Assembly: GCA_900543885.1 (NCBI GenBank)
Contig: UQTA01000028.1
Coordinates: 1 to 37,810, forward strand
Direction of reading: 5' to 3'
DNA: 37,810 nt
Source of the DNA: an uncultured Clostridium sp.
Lineage (GTDB): Bacteria > Bacillota > Clostridia > Lachnospirales > Lachnospiraceae
Shown here one piece after another: positions 1-7,056 of this stretch (its first letter is position 1; every line of letters starts with the position of its first letter). The notes below the pieces were generated by a model. The model saw nothing but the letters and a program-made list of their open reading frames with translations, did no database searches and was not told the origin of the DNA. The translations under genes were made by a program, and so were the position numbers.

Positions 1-80
1 TCTTCGAGAAGCTGACGAATGATATTTCTTTTTCCATCGGTCATTTGTACTCTGTGTACAGGTTTCTTTTGTCTTGCCAT
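1..80 (-). CDS. IS256-family transposase, N-terminal fragment
   Basis: Reading leftward from the ATG at 80, the first 26 residues begin MARQKKPVHRVQMTDGKR and continue NIIRQLL. I recognise this as the usual opening of Lachnospiraceae IS256-type (mutator class) DDE transposases, which move the element by cut-and-paste or copy-out chemistry. A strong ribosome site AGGAGG (91-96, complement) sits 10 bases upstream. The catalytic domain is outside the window, so the family call rests on the N-terminus alone. The gene points out of the window, away from the interrupted membrane gene to its right. Confidence 0.65.
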   Translation of the reverse strand, partial: MARQKKPVHRVQMTDGKRNIIRQLLE

Positions 81-164
81 AATAAAAGGCCCTCCTAATG
101 ATATTTATTTTATCATAGAAGGACCTTGTGATGGTTATTTTACAGAAAAAGTTTCATAGGCTCC
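1..164 (-). mobile_element. 5' end of an IS256-family insertion sequence (truncated by window edge)
   Basis: The transposase start and its ribosome site lie here, followed outward by an AT-rich terminal region. Beyond about position 164 the sequence reads as part of another gene (a YczE/YitT-like membrane protein), so the element boundary is placed near 151-164. The exact terminus is uncertain because the other end of the element is outside the window and no target duplication can be checked. An 11-bp sequence at the presumed end (151-161) recurs inverted at 194-204 in the flanking gene. Confidence 0.6.
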
Positions 165-165
165 A

Positions 166-474
166 TTTTTCCTGAGGACCTATCTCCCACAGGAAGCCTA
201 TGAAATGTTTGTAAAAGATATTTCAGATACATTTCATAAAGATACAACAAAGGTTAAATGGATATTTGATTTTACAGCTCTTTGTATTGCAGTGATCCTT
301 ATGCTTGTATTATTCCGCCGTTTTGCTTTTGATATGGTAGGTTTTAATACAGTTCTTGCAACCATCGTAAATGCTCCGCTGATTGGTATTTTTGGAAAAA
401 TACTGGATCGTGCCGGAAGTTTTGATTCTTCATTTCCACAATTCTATGAAAAGTTCCAGAGTATTATGAATTAA
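166..474 (+). pseudogene. C-terminal remnant of a YczE/YitT-like (DUF6198-type) membrane protein
   Basis: An open frame runs from the IS boundary to the stop at 472-474. Its first legal ATG is 205, but the frame reads sensibly further upstream (FFLRTYLPQEAYEMFVKD), which is typical of an internal segment and not a start. One or two hydrophobic helices follow (LCIAVILMLVLF, then VLATIVNAPLIGIFGKIL). The phrase YEMFVKDISDTFHKD resembles the last third of YczE/YyaS/YitT-like integral membrane proteins of unknown function, normally about 200 residues. The N-terminal two thirds are missing, most simply because the IS256 element inserted there. Without the sequence beyond the IS it cannot be told whether the other half survives. 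Confidence 0.55.
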
Positions 475-481
475 ATCCAAA

Positions 482-509
482 AGAGCTGCCCCATATTGGT
501 GGCAGCTCT
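482..509. terminator. 9-bp perfect hairpin between the remnant and the transporter
   Basis: AGAGCTGCC (482-490) pairs with GGCAGCTCT (501-509) around a 10-base loop. The T-rich side is on the complement, so it is not a classic rightward terminator, although it directly follows the stop codon at 474. The ATG at 496 falls in its loop, which argues against that ATG being the start of the next gene. Confidence 0.45.
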
Positions 510-549
510 GCTTATAAAGCAGTGGAAGAAAAGTTTTGAGGTGAAAAAA

Positions 550-1962
550 TTGAAAAAGTTGTTTGATACACTGGTAGATGGAAGTGTAGCTCTGATCAGC
601 CGCTTTTTACCGGATGCATACATTCTGGTCCTGCTTTTAACGGTAATACTGTTCATAGCAGCCATTCCTGTTACCGGTATTGCTCCTGCAGAAGGGATCA
701 CAGTGCTCGACCGTCTGATAGATCTTGTATATAAAGGCTGGTATGGTGGTTTCTGGAATCTTTTAGGATTTGGAATGCAGATGGTGCTGATCGTAGTGAC
801 AGGAACCATGTTTGCCAATACAGAGCCAGTGCATAAGATCATTGTAAAGATCGCATCTGTACCTAAAACACCAAAGCAGGCTCTTATCCTGGTATCAGCA
901 GTAGGTATGGTGGCATATTTTCTTCAGTGGGGCGCAGCATTGATCGTATGTGCAGTGCTGGCCCAGGAAGTGGCAAAAAAGGTAAAAGGGATCCATTATC
1001 CATTGCTTGTGGCAGCTGCCTATGTAGGAAATGCGTTCTGCCTGGTGGGAATATCCGGCACCATCGCCTTAAATGTAGCCGGTGGCTGGAATTTTGAAGG
1101 CGTATGGAGTACAACAGGTATTCCTTTCAGGGAAACGGTATTTGCACCTTATAATCTGTTTATCTATGTGGTTGGTGCCATTGTTCTATGCCTGCTGATC
1201 ACTGCCATGCATCCATCTCCTGAAAAGACGAAAACAGTGGATCCGTCTATATTTAATGAAGTATCTGCAGCAAAAGTTTATAAATCCCCCAGTGAAATGA
1301 CTCCTGCAGAAAAGCTGGAAACATCCGTACTTTTAAACGGAGCCATTACATGTATTGGATTTTTCTGTGTGATCTGGAGTTTTGTAGACTCTCTTTATAT
1401 TAAAAAGCAGTCTTTTTCACTTTCTATTAATCAGGTTAATATGATCTTCTTGTTTGCCTCCATTGCGATGTATAAAACACCTGTACGTACAGTAGAAGCA
1501 GTGAAAAAATCTCTTGGCGGAGCAGTAGGAGTGGTTCTGCAGATGCCCTTTTATGCGGGTATTGCAGGACTGATCAGTTATAACGGTGGTTCTACAGGTG
1601 TTTCTATTGCACAGGTGATCGCTGGATTTTTTGTACATATTTCCAATGCACAGACATTTCCACTGTTTACCTGCCTCAGTGCAGTGATCGTAAAGCTGTT
1701 TGTGCCAAGCGGCGGGGCACAGTGGGCGGTCCAGGGTCCCATTGTAATGCAGGCAGTGCAGAGTTTTATGCCTGCAGTGTCGGAAGGAAAAGCGGCAATG
1801 GCTCTTTCCTGGGGAAATTCCTGCTGCAACCTGTTGCAGCCGTTCTGGCTGATTCCGGTGCTGGAAGTAGCGAAGTTAAAGGTAAGAGATGTAATGGGAT
1901 ATTGTGTGATCTGTCTGATCGCCCTTTTGGTGATCATATCAGCCGGTCTGCTGTTTTTATAA
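550..1962 (+). CDS. AtoE-like short-chain fatty acid / carboxylate transporter
   Basis: This integral membrane protein of about 470 residues matches the AtoE (TIGR00366) family. It shares the phrases GFWNLLGFGMQMVLIVVTG, FPLFTCLSAVIVKLFVPSGG, QPFWLIPVLEVAKLKVRDVMGYC and QMPFYAGIAGLI with E. coli AtoE, a short-chain fatty acid permease. About ten to twelve hydrophobic helices are visible. A longer frame opens at ATG 496, but that ATG is in a hairpin loop with no ribosome site. GAGGTG at 538-543 is correctly spaced for TTG 550, and GTG 541 is an alternative. The gene starts a same-strand run with carbamate kinase and a purine permease, which suggests import or export of a carboxylate linked to ureide or purine fermentation. 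The true substrate is unknown. Confidence 0.78.
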   Translation: MKKLFDTLVDGSVALISRFLPDAYILVLLLTVILFIAAIPVTGIAPAEGITVLDRLIDLVYKGWYGGFWNLLGFGMQMVLIVVTGTMFANTEPVHKIIVKIASVPKTPKQALILVSAVGMVAYFLQWGAALIVCAVLAQEVAKKVKGIHYPLLVAAAYVGNAFCLVGISGTIALNVAGGWNFEGVWSTTGIPFRETVFAPYNLFIYVVGAIVLCLLITAMHPSPEKTKTVDPSIFNEVSAAKVYKSPSEMTPAEKLETSVLLNGAITCIGFFCVIWSFVDSLYIKKQSFSLSINQVNMIFLFASIAMYKTPVRTVEAVKKSLGGAVGVVLQMPFYAGIAGLISYNGGSTGVSIAQVIAGFFVHISNAQTFPLFTCLSAVIVKLFVPSGGAQWAVQGPIVMQAVQSFMPAVSEGKAAMALSWGNSCCNLLQPFWLIPVLEVAKLKVRDVMGYCVICLIALLVIISAGLLFL

Positions 1963-2018
1963 TGAATTAAAAAGAGGTAGTTTTTGACACTACCATACAA
2001 ATAGAGGAGAAAATAATT

Positions 2019-2963
2019 ATGGGAAAACGAATTGTAATTGCACTGGGCGGAAACGCTCTTGGAAAAACGATCTCAGAGCAGGCAGAAGTTGTAAAAGGAA
2101 CTGCAAAGGCGATCGCAGGCCTGATCCTTGCAGGACATCAGGTTGTTATTTCACATGGGAATGGACCTCAGGTGGGAATGATCCAGAAGTCGATGACAGC
2201 TTTGCATAAGCAGGATCCCGAACATTATGAACTTTGCCCATTATCTGTGTGTACAGCAATGAGTCAGGGATATATTGGTCTGGATCTTCAGAGAGCTTTA
2301 AGAAATGAACTGGAAAGATCCGGGATCCGTAAACCTATTACTACCATTCTTACCCAGGTTCAGGTGGATCCGGAAGATGAGGCATATAAAAAGCCTTCTA
2401 AACCCATCGGAGCCTATGTAACAGAGGCGGAAGCAGAGATTCTGAGAAAAGAAAGAGGTTTTGTGTTTGCACAGGACGCTGGCAGAGGAATCCGCCGCGT
2501 AGTTCCTTCACCAAAGCCTGTGGCTATCCTTGAAATGGAGTCTATCCGTGGAATGGTGGAAGAAGGCCAGATCGTGATCGCTTGCGGAGGCGGCGGTGTT
2601 CCTGTAGTAAAGAACGAAAACGGAGACTATATTGGCACGGAAGCGATCATAGATAAAGATTTTGCATCTGAAAAACTGGCAGAAGAGCTGGAGGCAGATT
2701 ATCTGATCATTCTTACAGCAGTAGAAAAAGTGGCGATCGGCTATGGTACACCAAGAGAAAAGTGGCTGGATCATATGAGTGTGAAAGAAGCAGAATTTTA
2801 TATAGAGGAAGGACAGTTTGCTCCAGGTTCCATGCTTCCAAAGGTAGAGGCAGCAGTTGCTTTTGCAAAATCTGGCAAAGGAAGAAAAGCACTGATCACG
2901 TTGCTTGAAAAAGCAGAAGATGGAATTGAAGGAAAAACAGGAACAGAAATAGAATTGGTTTAA
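2019..2963 (+). CDS. arcC: Carbamate kinase
   Basis: It transfers phosphate between carbamoyl phosphate and ADP, giving ATP, ammonia and CO2. This is the energy-yielding last step of arginine, agmatine, allantoin or purine fermentation in the cytoplasm. The 314-residue length is normal for the family. The amino acid kinase fold is evident from IALGGNAL (residues 7-14), SHGNGPQVGMI (45-55), the central IACGGGGVPV and the C-terminal GSMLPKVEAA. A good site, GAGGAGA, precedes the ATG. No arginine deiminase or ornithine carbamoyltransferase is nearby. The following gene is a xanthine/uracil-type permease, so a YqeA-like role in purine or ureide breakdown is more likely than the arginine deiminase pathway; that part is inference. 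Confidence 0.93.
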   Translation: MGKRIVIALGGNALGKTISEQAEVVKGTAKAIAGLILAGHQVVISHGNGPQVGMIQKSMTALHKQDPEHYELCPLSVCTAMSQGYIGLDLQRALRNELERSGIRKPITTILTQVQVDPEDEAYKKPSKPIGAYVTEAEAEILRKERGFVFAQDAGRGIRRVVPSPKPVAILEMESIRGMVEEGQIVIACGGGGVPVVKNENGDYIGTEAIIDKDFASEKLAEELEADYLIILTAVEKVAIGYGTPREKWLDHMSVKEAEFYIEEGQFAPGSMLPKVEAAVAFAKSGKGRKALITLLEKAEDGIEGKTGTEIELV

Positions 2964-3013
2964 AAACTAAGATAAAGATTGAAAAATTAAGAATGAGAAT
3001 AGGAAGTGGTTTT

Positions 3014-4375
3014 ATGTATGACCCAGAACAGGCGGTATTTGAAGAACAGCCAGAATCTAACATTGAAATTGCATACGGAATAGAAGATGTTCCAAAACCA
3101 TTGTGGAAAGCGATCCTTTTTGCACTTCAGATCACATTAGTGGATTTCACACCTTTTATGTGGGCAGCCGGTTTTGCTTCTTTAGCCGGGATCGATCAAC
3201 CTGATTTTGTACCTACTTTGCTTTGTGCCTGCTTTTTCTGCATGGGTATATGCACTTTTCTTCAGACAACGGTAGGAAACAGGCTTCCTATTGTGCAAGG
3301 TTCATCTTCTGCTTTGATGTCTTCCATGGGTAATATAGCAGGTGTTTATGGCCTTCCTGCTGTATGGGGCGCATCCCTTATAGGAGGTCTGATCCAGACA
3401 GTACTTGGAGTGACCAAAACAGTCAGTAAAGTAAGAAAATTTCTTCCACCGGTAGTGGTTGGTTCTGTAGTAACTGCAATTGGCTTTGTAGCAGCAAGGA
3501 TTGCAGTCCAGTGGACATTTTCCAAACAGGAACCGTTGTATCTGATCCTGGCACTGATTTCATTTTTACTGGCACTTGTACTTAAATTTAAAACAAAAGG
3601 AATCATTTCCCAGGGATTTATACTTGTTACAGTTGTGATCGTAGGAGTAGTGGTATCATCTTTTCTGGGGATTTTTGACTGGGAAGCAGTTCACGCAGCC
3701 CCATGGCTGAGAATCCCGCGTCTTTTCCCATTTACAGGTATGAAAGGACAGCCAAGTGGTGCGATTACCATTATAGCGGCAGCTGTTATCGGTGGTTTTA
3801 GTGGATATATGGGAGCTATTTTTGAGTCTGTAGGAGATTATGCTGCAACCTGTGCAGCCTGTGATGAGGTGTACAGAGTAAAGCATATTGATAAGGGAAT
3901 CATGGCCAGTGGCCTTGGCTGTATGATCACAGCTCTTTTTGGAGGCCTGCCATGTACATCTTATACACAGAATATAGGTATCGTGGCAGCTACCGGTGTA
4001 GCTTCCAGACGTGTGACCCAGTTTGCAGGGGGACTCTTCCTACTTTATGGTTTCTGTCCTAAAATGGCATATATCCTGGCAGGTATCCCTAAACCGGTTA
4101 TCGGAGCTGTTTTTCTAATCTCAGCGGCTTCCATCATGTTTTCCGGGATCGATTCCATTGTATCATCTCCAAGAACATTAAGAAATACACTGGTAGCGGG
4201 AATTACTCTTACTTTAGCAGTCATGCTTCCATATCAGTGTACTTCTACTTATAAAGAGTGGGCAGATGGACTTTCGCCATTTTTAAATATGCTTTGTACT
4301 TCACCGGTATTTATTGCAGTACTGTGTGGTGTGGGCTTAAATGTATTGTTGAATATTGTTTTAAAAGAATCATAA
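3014..4375 (+). CDS. NCS2 family purine (xanthine/uracil/urate) permease
   Basis: A membrane symporter of about 453 residues. The nucleobase transporter signature is plain: QNIGIVAATGVASR at about residues 319-332, plus GNRLPIVQGSSSALMSSMG in the first half and FESVGDYAATCAACDEV before the signature. Members move xanthine, urate or uracil with protons. The longest frame begins at ATG 2993, but AGGAAG (3001-3006) is ideally placed for ATG 3014, so that start is preferred. The gap to arcC is short and without a terminator, so the two are likely co-transcribed. A strong hairpin ends the unit. Substrate cannot be fixed from sequence; the carbamate kinase neighbour favours a purine. Confidence 0.88.
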   Translation: MYDPEQAVFEEQPESNIEIAYGIEDVPKPLWKAILFALQITLVDFTPFMWAAGFASLAGIDQPDFVPTLLCACFFCMGICTFLQTTVGNRLPIVQGSSSALMSSMGNIAGVYGLPAVWGASLIGGLIQTVLGVTKTVSKVRKFLPPVVVGSVVTAIGFVAARIAVQWTFSKQEPLYLILALISFLLALVLKFKTKGIISQGFILVTVVIVGVVVSSFLGIFDWEAVHAAPWLRIPRLFPFTGMKGQPSGAITIIAAAVIGGFSGYMGAIFESVGDYAATCAACDEVYRVKHIDKGIMASGLGCMITALFGGLPCTSYTQNIGIVAATGVASRRVTQFAGGLFLLYGFCPKMAYILAGIPKPVIGAVFLISAASIMFSGIDSIVSSPRTLRNTLVAGITLTLAVMLPYQCTSTYKEWADGLSPFLNMLCTSPVFIAVLCGVGLNVLLNIVLKES

Positions 4376-4393
4376 GAATATCCTTTGATCAAA

Positions 4394-4424
4394 TAAGGGC
4401 TGCGGTTTTGAATCGCAGCCCTTA
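4394..4424. terminator. Bidirectional intrinsic terminator
   Basis: A perfect 11-bp stem, TAAGGGCTGCG (4394-4404) with CGCAGCCCTTA (4414-4424), has a 9-base loop. A-rich and T-rich runs flank it. It lies between the purine permease and the convergent alcohol dehydrogenase and can end both. Confidence 0.85.
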
Positions 4425-4477
4425 AAAAATTTCTTATTCAATTCTGGATCTTCAGATCTTTTATGAATTTCTATGAA

Positions 4478-5665
4478 TTAGAAATCAACTTCCTCATCAT
4501 AGTAGCAGCACTTAAGCAGCTTAGCCATCTGATCAGGATTGATGCTTCTTGGGTTGGAGCCGGTGCAGGCATCGCCTACTGCCAGTTCTGCAACCTTAGG
4601 CAGTTTCTCCATGAATTCTTTCTCATCGATGATTCCGCCTTCATAGTACTTGATGCAGGTAGGAATATCCAGATCCTTGTTCATCTCGCGGATCCTTGCG
4701 ATCAGAGCATCTACCAGTTCTTCATCAGTATTTCCTGGCAGGTTGATGAACTTAGCGATCTTAGCATATCTTGCAGCTGCTTCTGGTTCTTTTGCATTGA
4801 ATTTGATAACCTTTGGCAGGTACATTGCGTTAGCACATCCATGAACGATATGTCCGCCGGAGTAAGCAGCACCAGTCTTATGTGCCATAGAGTGAACGAT
4901 ACCTAATAATGCATTGGAGAATGCCATACCAGCTAAGCACTGAGCATCATGCATCTTAGCACGGGCATCCATATCACCGTTGTAAGAAGAAACTAAGTTT
5001 TCGTTGATCATTTCGATGGCATGCAGTGCCAGCGGATCGGTGTATTCGCAGTGCAGTGTGGAAACATATGCTTCGATTGCATGGGTCATAGCATCCATAC
5101 CGGTATGTGCAGTCAGCTTCTTAGGCATAGTAGCTGCTAAAGCCGGGTCAACGATAGCAACATCTGGTGTGATGTTGAAGTCAGCCAGAGGATATTTGAT
5201 TCCCTTAGCATAATCTGTGATTACGGAGAATGCAGTAACTTCAGTAGCTGTACCGGAAGTAGAGGAGATTGCACAGAATTTAGCTTTTGTACGCAGTGTT
5301 GGGAAGCTGAATGGTGTGATCAGGTCTTCAAACTTGGTATCAGGATACTCATAGAATACCCACATAGCCTTTGCAGCATCGATTGGTGAACCGCCGCCTA
5401 CAGCTACGATCCAGTCAGGTTCAAATTCCTGCATAGCCTTTGCACCCTTCATAACGGTCTCTACAGAAGGATCTGGCTCAACACCTTCAAATAACTGAAC
5501 TTCCATTCCTGCTTCTTTTAAATAAGCTTCTACTTTATCCAGGAAACCGAAACGCTTCATGGATCCGCCGCCTACAACAACAATGGCTTTCTTGCCAGGC
5601 AGTGTCTTTAAGGACTCCAGTGCATCTTTTCCGTGGTATAAATCTCTTGGTAATGTGAATCTCAT
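4478..5665 (-). CDS. Iron-containing alcohol dehydrogenase
   Basis: A 395-residue group III (Fe-dependent) NAD(P)-linked alcohol dehydrogenase. The dinucleotide motif GGGSPIDAAK is at 90-99. Likely metal ligands are D191 and H195 (in DAMTHAIEAY), H258 (in HSMAHKTGA) and H275 (in HGCAN). The spacing between the last two ligands is three residues longer than in FucO, because of a small SGG insertion. It resembles the Fe-ADH half of AdhE more than FucO. The likely role is reducing aldehydes to regenerate NAD+ during fermentation; the substrate is unknown. A perfect AGGAGG lies just upstream of the ATG. A Rex-like operator (5715-5732) suggests redox control. Confidence 0.9.
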   Translation of the reverse strand: MRFTLPRDLYHGKDALESLKTLPGKKAIVVVGGGSMKRFGFLDKVEAYLKEAGMEVQLFEGVEPDPSVETVMKGAKAMQEFEPDWIVAVGGGSPIDAAKAMWVFYEYPDTKFEDLITPFSFPTLRTKAKFCAISSTSGTATEVTAFSVITDYAKGIKYPLADFNITPDVAIVDPALAATMPKKLTAHTGMDAMTHAIEAYVSTLHCEYTDPLALHAIEMINENLVSSYNGDMDARAKMHDAQCLAGMAFSNALLGIVHSMAHKTGAAYSGGHIVHGCANAMYLPKVIKFNAKEPEAAARYAKIAKFINLPGNTDEELVDALIARIREMNKDLDIPTCIKYYEGGIIDEKEFMEKLPKVAELAVGDACTGSNPRSINPDQMAKLLKCCYYDEEVDF

Positions 5666-5714
5666 AGTTATGACCTCCTAAAAATATAGTTGTGAATGAA
5701 CCATATGTACTTGT

Positions 5715-5732
5715 TCGTTATTTATTTAACAT
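5715..5732. promoter_or_regulatory. Rex-like redox operator upstream of the Fe-alcohol dehydrogenase
   Basis: TCGTTATTTATTTAACAT has the GTTA-6-TAAC core of the Rex consensus TTGTTAA-4-TTAACAA and matches 11 of its 14 defined positions. It sits about 50 bases before the start codon of an NAD-linked alcohol dehydrogenase, a usual Rex target in Clostridia. The match is by eye only. Confidence 0.5.
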
Positions 5733-5784
5733 CCCAACATCTATATAGTAGCATATTGATAAAAATTTGACTAGATGCAAAATT

Positions 5785-5800
5785 GGAATAATGGTATTCC
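5785..5800. promoter_or_regulatory. Inverted repeat, possible LysR operator
   Basis: GGAATA (5785-5790) and TATTCC (5795-5800) form a perfect inverted repeat with a 4-base spacer. It lies upstream of the presumed alcohol dehydrogenase promoter, in the position an activator would occupy. The LysR gene next door is the natural candidate, but nothing links them directly. Confidence 0.3.
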
Positions 5801-5875
5801 TGTGGGTATATCACGGATTAATGAGAAGAAAATTGCAAAAAATAAATAAAAATAGAAATGAAAAAGAAAAAAATG

Positions 5876-5923
5876 CTCAGTAACAGAAAAAAGAAAGGAA
5901 TAACAGAGGGTTCTGTTACTGAG
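5876..5923 (-). terminator. Intrinsic terminator of the LysR gene
   Basis: A perfect 13-bp inverted repeat, CTCAGTAACAGAA (5876-5888) and TTCTGTTACTGAG (5911-5923), encloses 22 bases. On the minus strand it is followed by a T-rich run (CATTTTTTTC). It lies 30 bases beyond the LysR stop. An alternative shorter hairpin (TAACAGA/TCTGTTA) shares its right arm. Confidence 0.75.
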
Positions 5924-5952
5924 AAAGTTGTTATTTTTAAAACAAACTTGTC

Positions 5953-6882
5953 CTATTGATCCGATAACTGACTGATGGTACGTCCAAGCCACTGGGTCAG
6001 TTCCGTCTCCGCTTTGGACAGACGGTAGCTGCTGCGACAGACTAAAAGATCCTTAAATACATTGTCAGGACGGGTACATTCCCGCTGGATCAGTTTTTCT
6101 TCCGTAAGTGTGCTGTATGGAACAGGAGAAGTCCACATATAAGCACCTGGAAGATGGCGGAGAAATTCATATTGACTGCCCCGGTCATAAATATAGATGG
6201 TATGACGGGGATCGCCGCCTGTTGAAACAGAATCGGGAGTTTCTGCTGTATAGGAAGGATATTGTATGTCTCCCTGTAGCAGTTCCACAGACTGGGAAAA
6301 ATCCAGGTGTTTTAAAGACTTCTTTTTAGCAAGAGGATGGGAAGGCGACATAAGCACTTTGGGAGAAAACTGCCATAAGACTTTACTGTCTAAATGTTCA
6401 TCATGGATCATTTTCAGGAAAAATGGTTCGTAGATCATTTGACAGCGGACAATGCCTAAGTCAAATTCCTTTGCAGAAACCAGGCGTACCACATCTTTTG
6501 CATTGGTTTCTTTATAGCGCACATTGGTGGTGAAAAGCCGGTCATCTTCTTTTAAGAAGTCTTTTAAAGTGCCGGATATGTAAGAAGCACGGGGACCGCA
6601 AAGACGTATCTCCCTTGGACATTCCCTGTTTCTGGAACAGAGTTTATCTAACTGGGATTCCTGTTCCATGATCCCTTTTGCATAGCGAAGGAACTCTTCT
6701 CCTCTTGCAGTGGGGATCATACCGCGGCTTGTACGGTCAAAAATCGGGCATCCCAGATCCTTCTCCAGTTCACGTATGATCTTGCTTAAATGTGGCTGGT
6801 TCATATAGAAGTTTTGGGCTGCTTTTGTAATAGAGCCGGTTTTTTCTACTTCAACGGCATATTTTAAATAGGAAAGATTCAT
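5953..6882 (-). CDS. LysR-family transcriptional regulator
   Basis: A 309-residue regulator. The N-terminal winged helix-turn-helix covers residues 1-60 (YLKYAVEVEKTGSITKAAQ, then NQPHLSKIIRELEKDLG and IFDRTSRGMIPTARGEEFL), followed by an effector-binding domain of about 220 residues. The domain is less typical of the family after residue 90, so the ligand is not predictable. AGGAG stands 8 bases before the ATG. The gene lies upstream of, and on the same strand as, the Fe-alcohol dehydrogenase, separated by a terminator. Control of that dehydrogenase is plausible but unproven. Its own leader contains a terminator-like hairpin with an alternative pairing (6905-6932). Confidence 0.88.
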   Translation of the reverse strand: MNLSYLKYAVEVEKTGSITKAAQNFYMNQPHLSKIIRELEKDLGCPIFDRTSRGMIPTARGEEFLRYAKGIMEQESQLDKLCSRNRECPREIRLCGPRASYISGTLKDFLKEDDRLFTTNVRYKETNAKDVVRLVSAKEFDLGIVRCQMIYEPFFLKMIHDEHLDSKVLWQFSPKVLMSPSHPLAKKKSLKHLDFSQSVELLQGDIQYPSYTAETPDSVSTGGDPRHTIYIYDRGSQYEFLRHLPGAYMWTSPVPYSTLTEEKLIQRECTRPDNVFKDLLVCRSSYRLSKAETELTQWLGRTISQLSDQ

Positions 6883-6904
6883 GGCGGGATCTCCTTTGCA
6901 CAGG

Positions 6905-6932
6905 CGGATAAAAACGCCTGAAAAAGGCGTTT
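6905..6932 (-). promoter_or_regulatory. Terminator-like leader hairpin with competing alternative, before lysR
   Basis: Transcribed leftward, AAACGCCT (complement of 6925-6932) can pair with AGGCGTTT (6912-6919), which is followed by a short T run. The AGGCG strand can instead pair with the downstream CGCCT (complement of about 6902-6906). The two foldings exclude each other, as in an attenuator. The stem is only 8 bp, so this may be accidental. Confidence 0.35.
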
Positions 6933-6953
6933 GATGATCGTTTATCTTTTATA

Positions 6954-6981
6954 AGTATATACCAAAAGGGTTTTCTTTCAA
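6954..6981 (-). promoter_or_regulatory. Promoter for the LysR gene
   Basis: On the minus strand TTGAAA (6976-6981) and TATACT (6954-6959) are spaced 16 bases apart. This gives a leader of about 65-70 bases that includes the hairpin at 6905-6932. Confidence 0.55.
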
Positions 6982-7020
6982 AGAGCTTTTTTAAAAGCGG
7001 AGCTACAGCAACATGTCTGG

Positions 7021-7050
7021 TTGACAGTAAAACTGTCATAGTGATAGAAT
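7021..7050 (+). promoter_or_regulatory. Promoter of apbE with palindrome over the -35 box
   Basis: TTGACA (7021-7026) and TAGAAT (7045-7050) are spaced 18 bases apart. The palindrome TGACAG-5-CTGTCA (7022-7038) overlaps the -35 box, a typical repressor position. Transcription would begin at or beside the ATG at 7057, so the message may be leaderless; no ribosome site is visible. Confidence 0.6.
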
Positions 7051-7056
7051 GTGCCT

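Noticed and set aside
496..549. ATG 496 as start of the AtoE-like gene
   Set aside because: It lies in the loop of a perfect hairpin and has no ribosome site; the family starts near the later TTG/GTG.
4463..4906. 147-residue open frame antisense to the Fe-alcohol dehydrogenase
   Set aside because: It lies wholly within the conserved dehydrogenase gene, has no ribosome site and resembles no protein; its codons mirror the coding strand.
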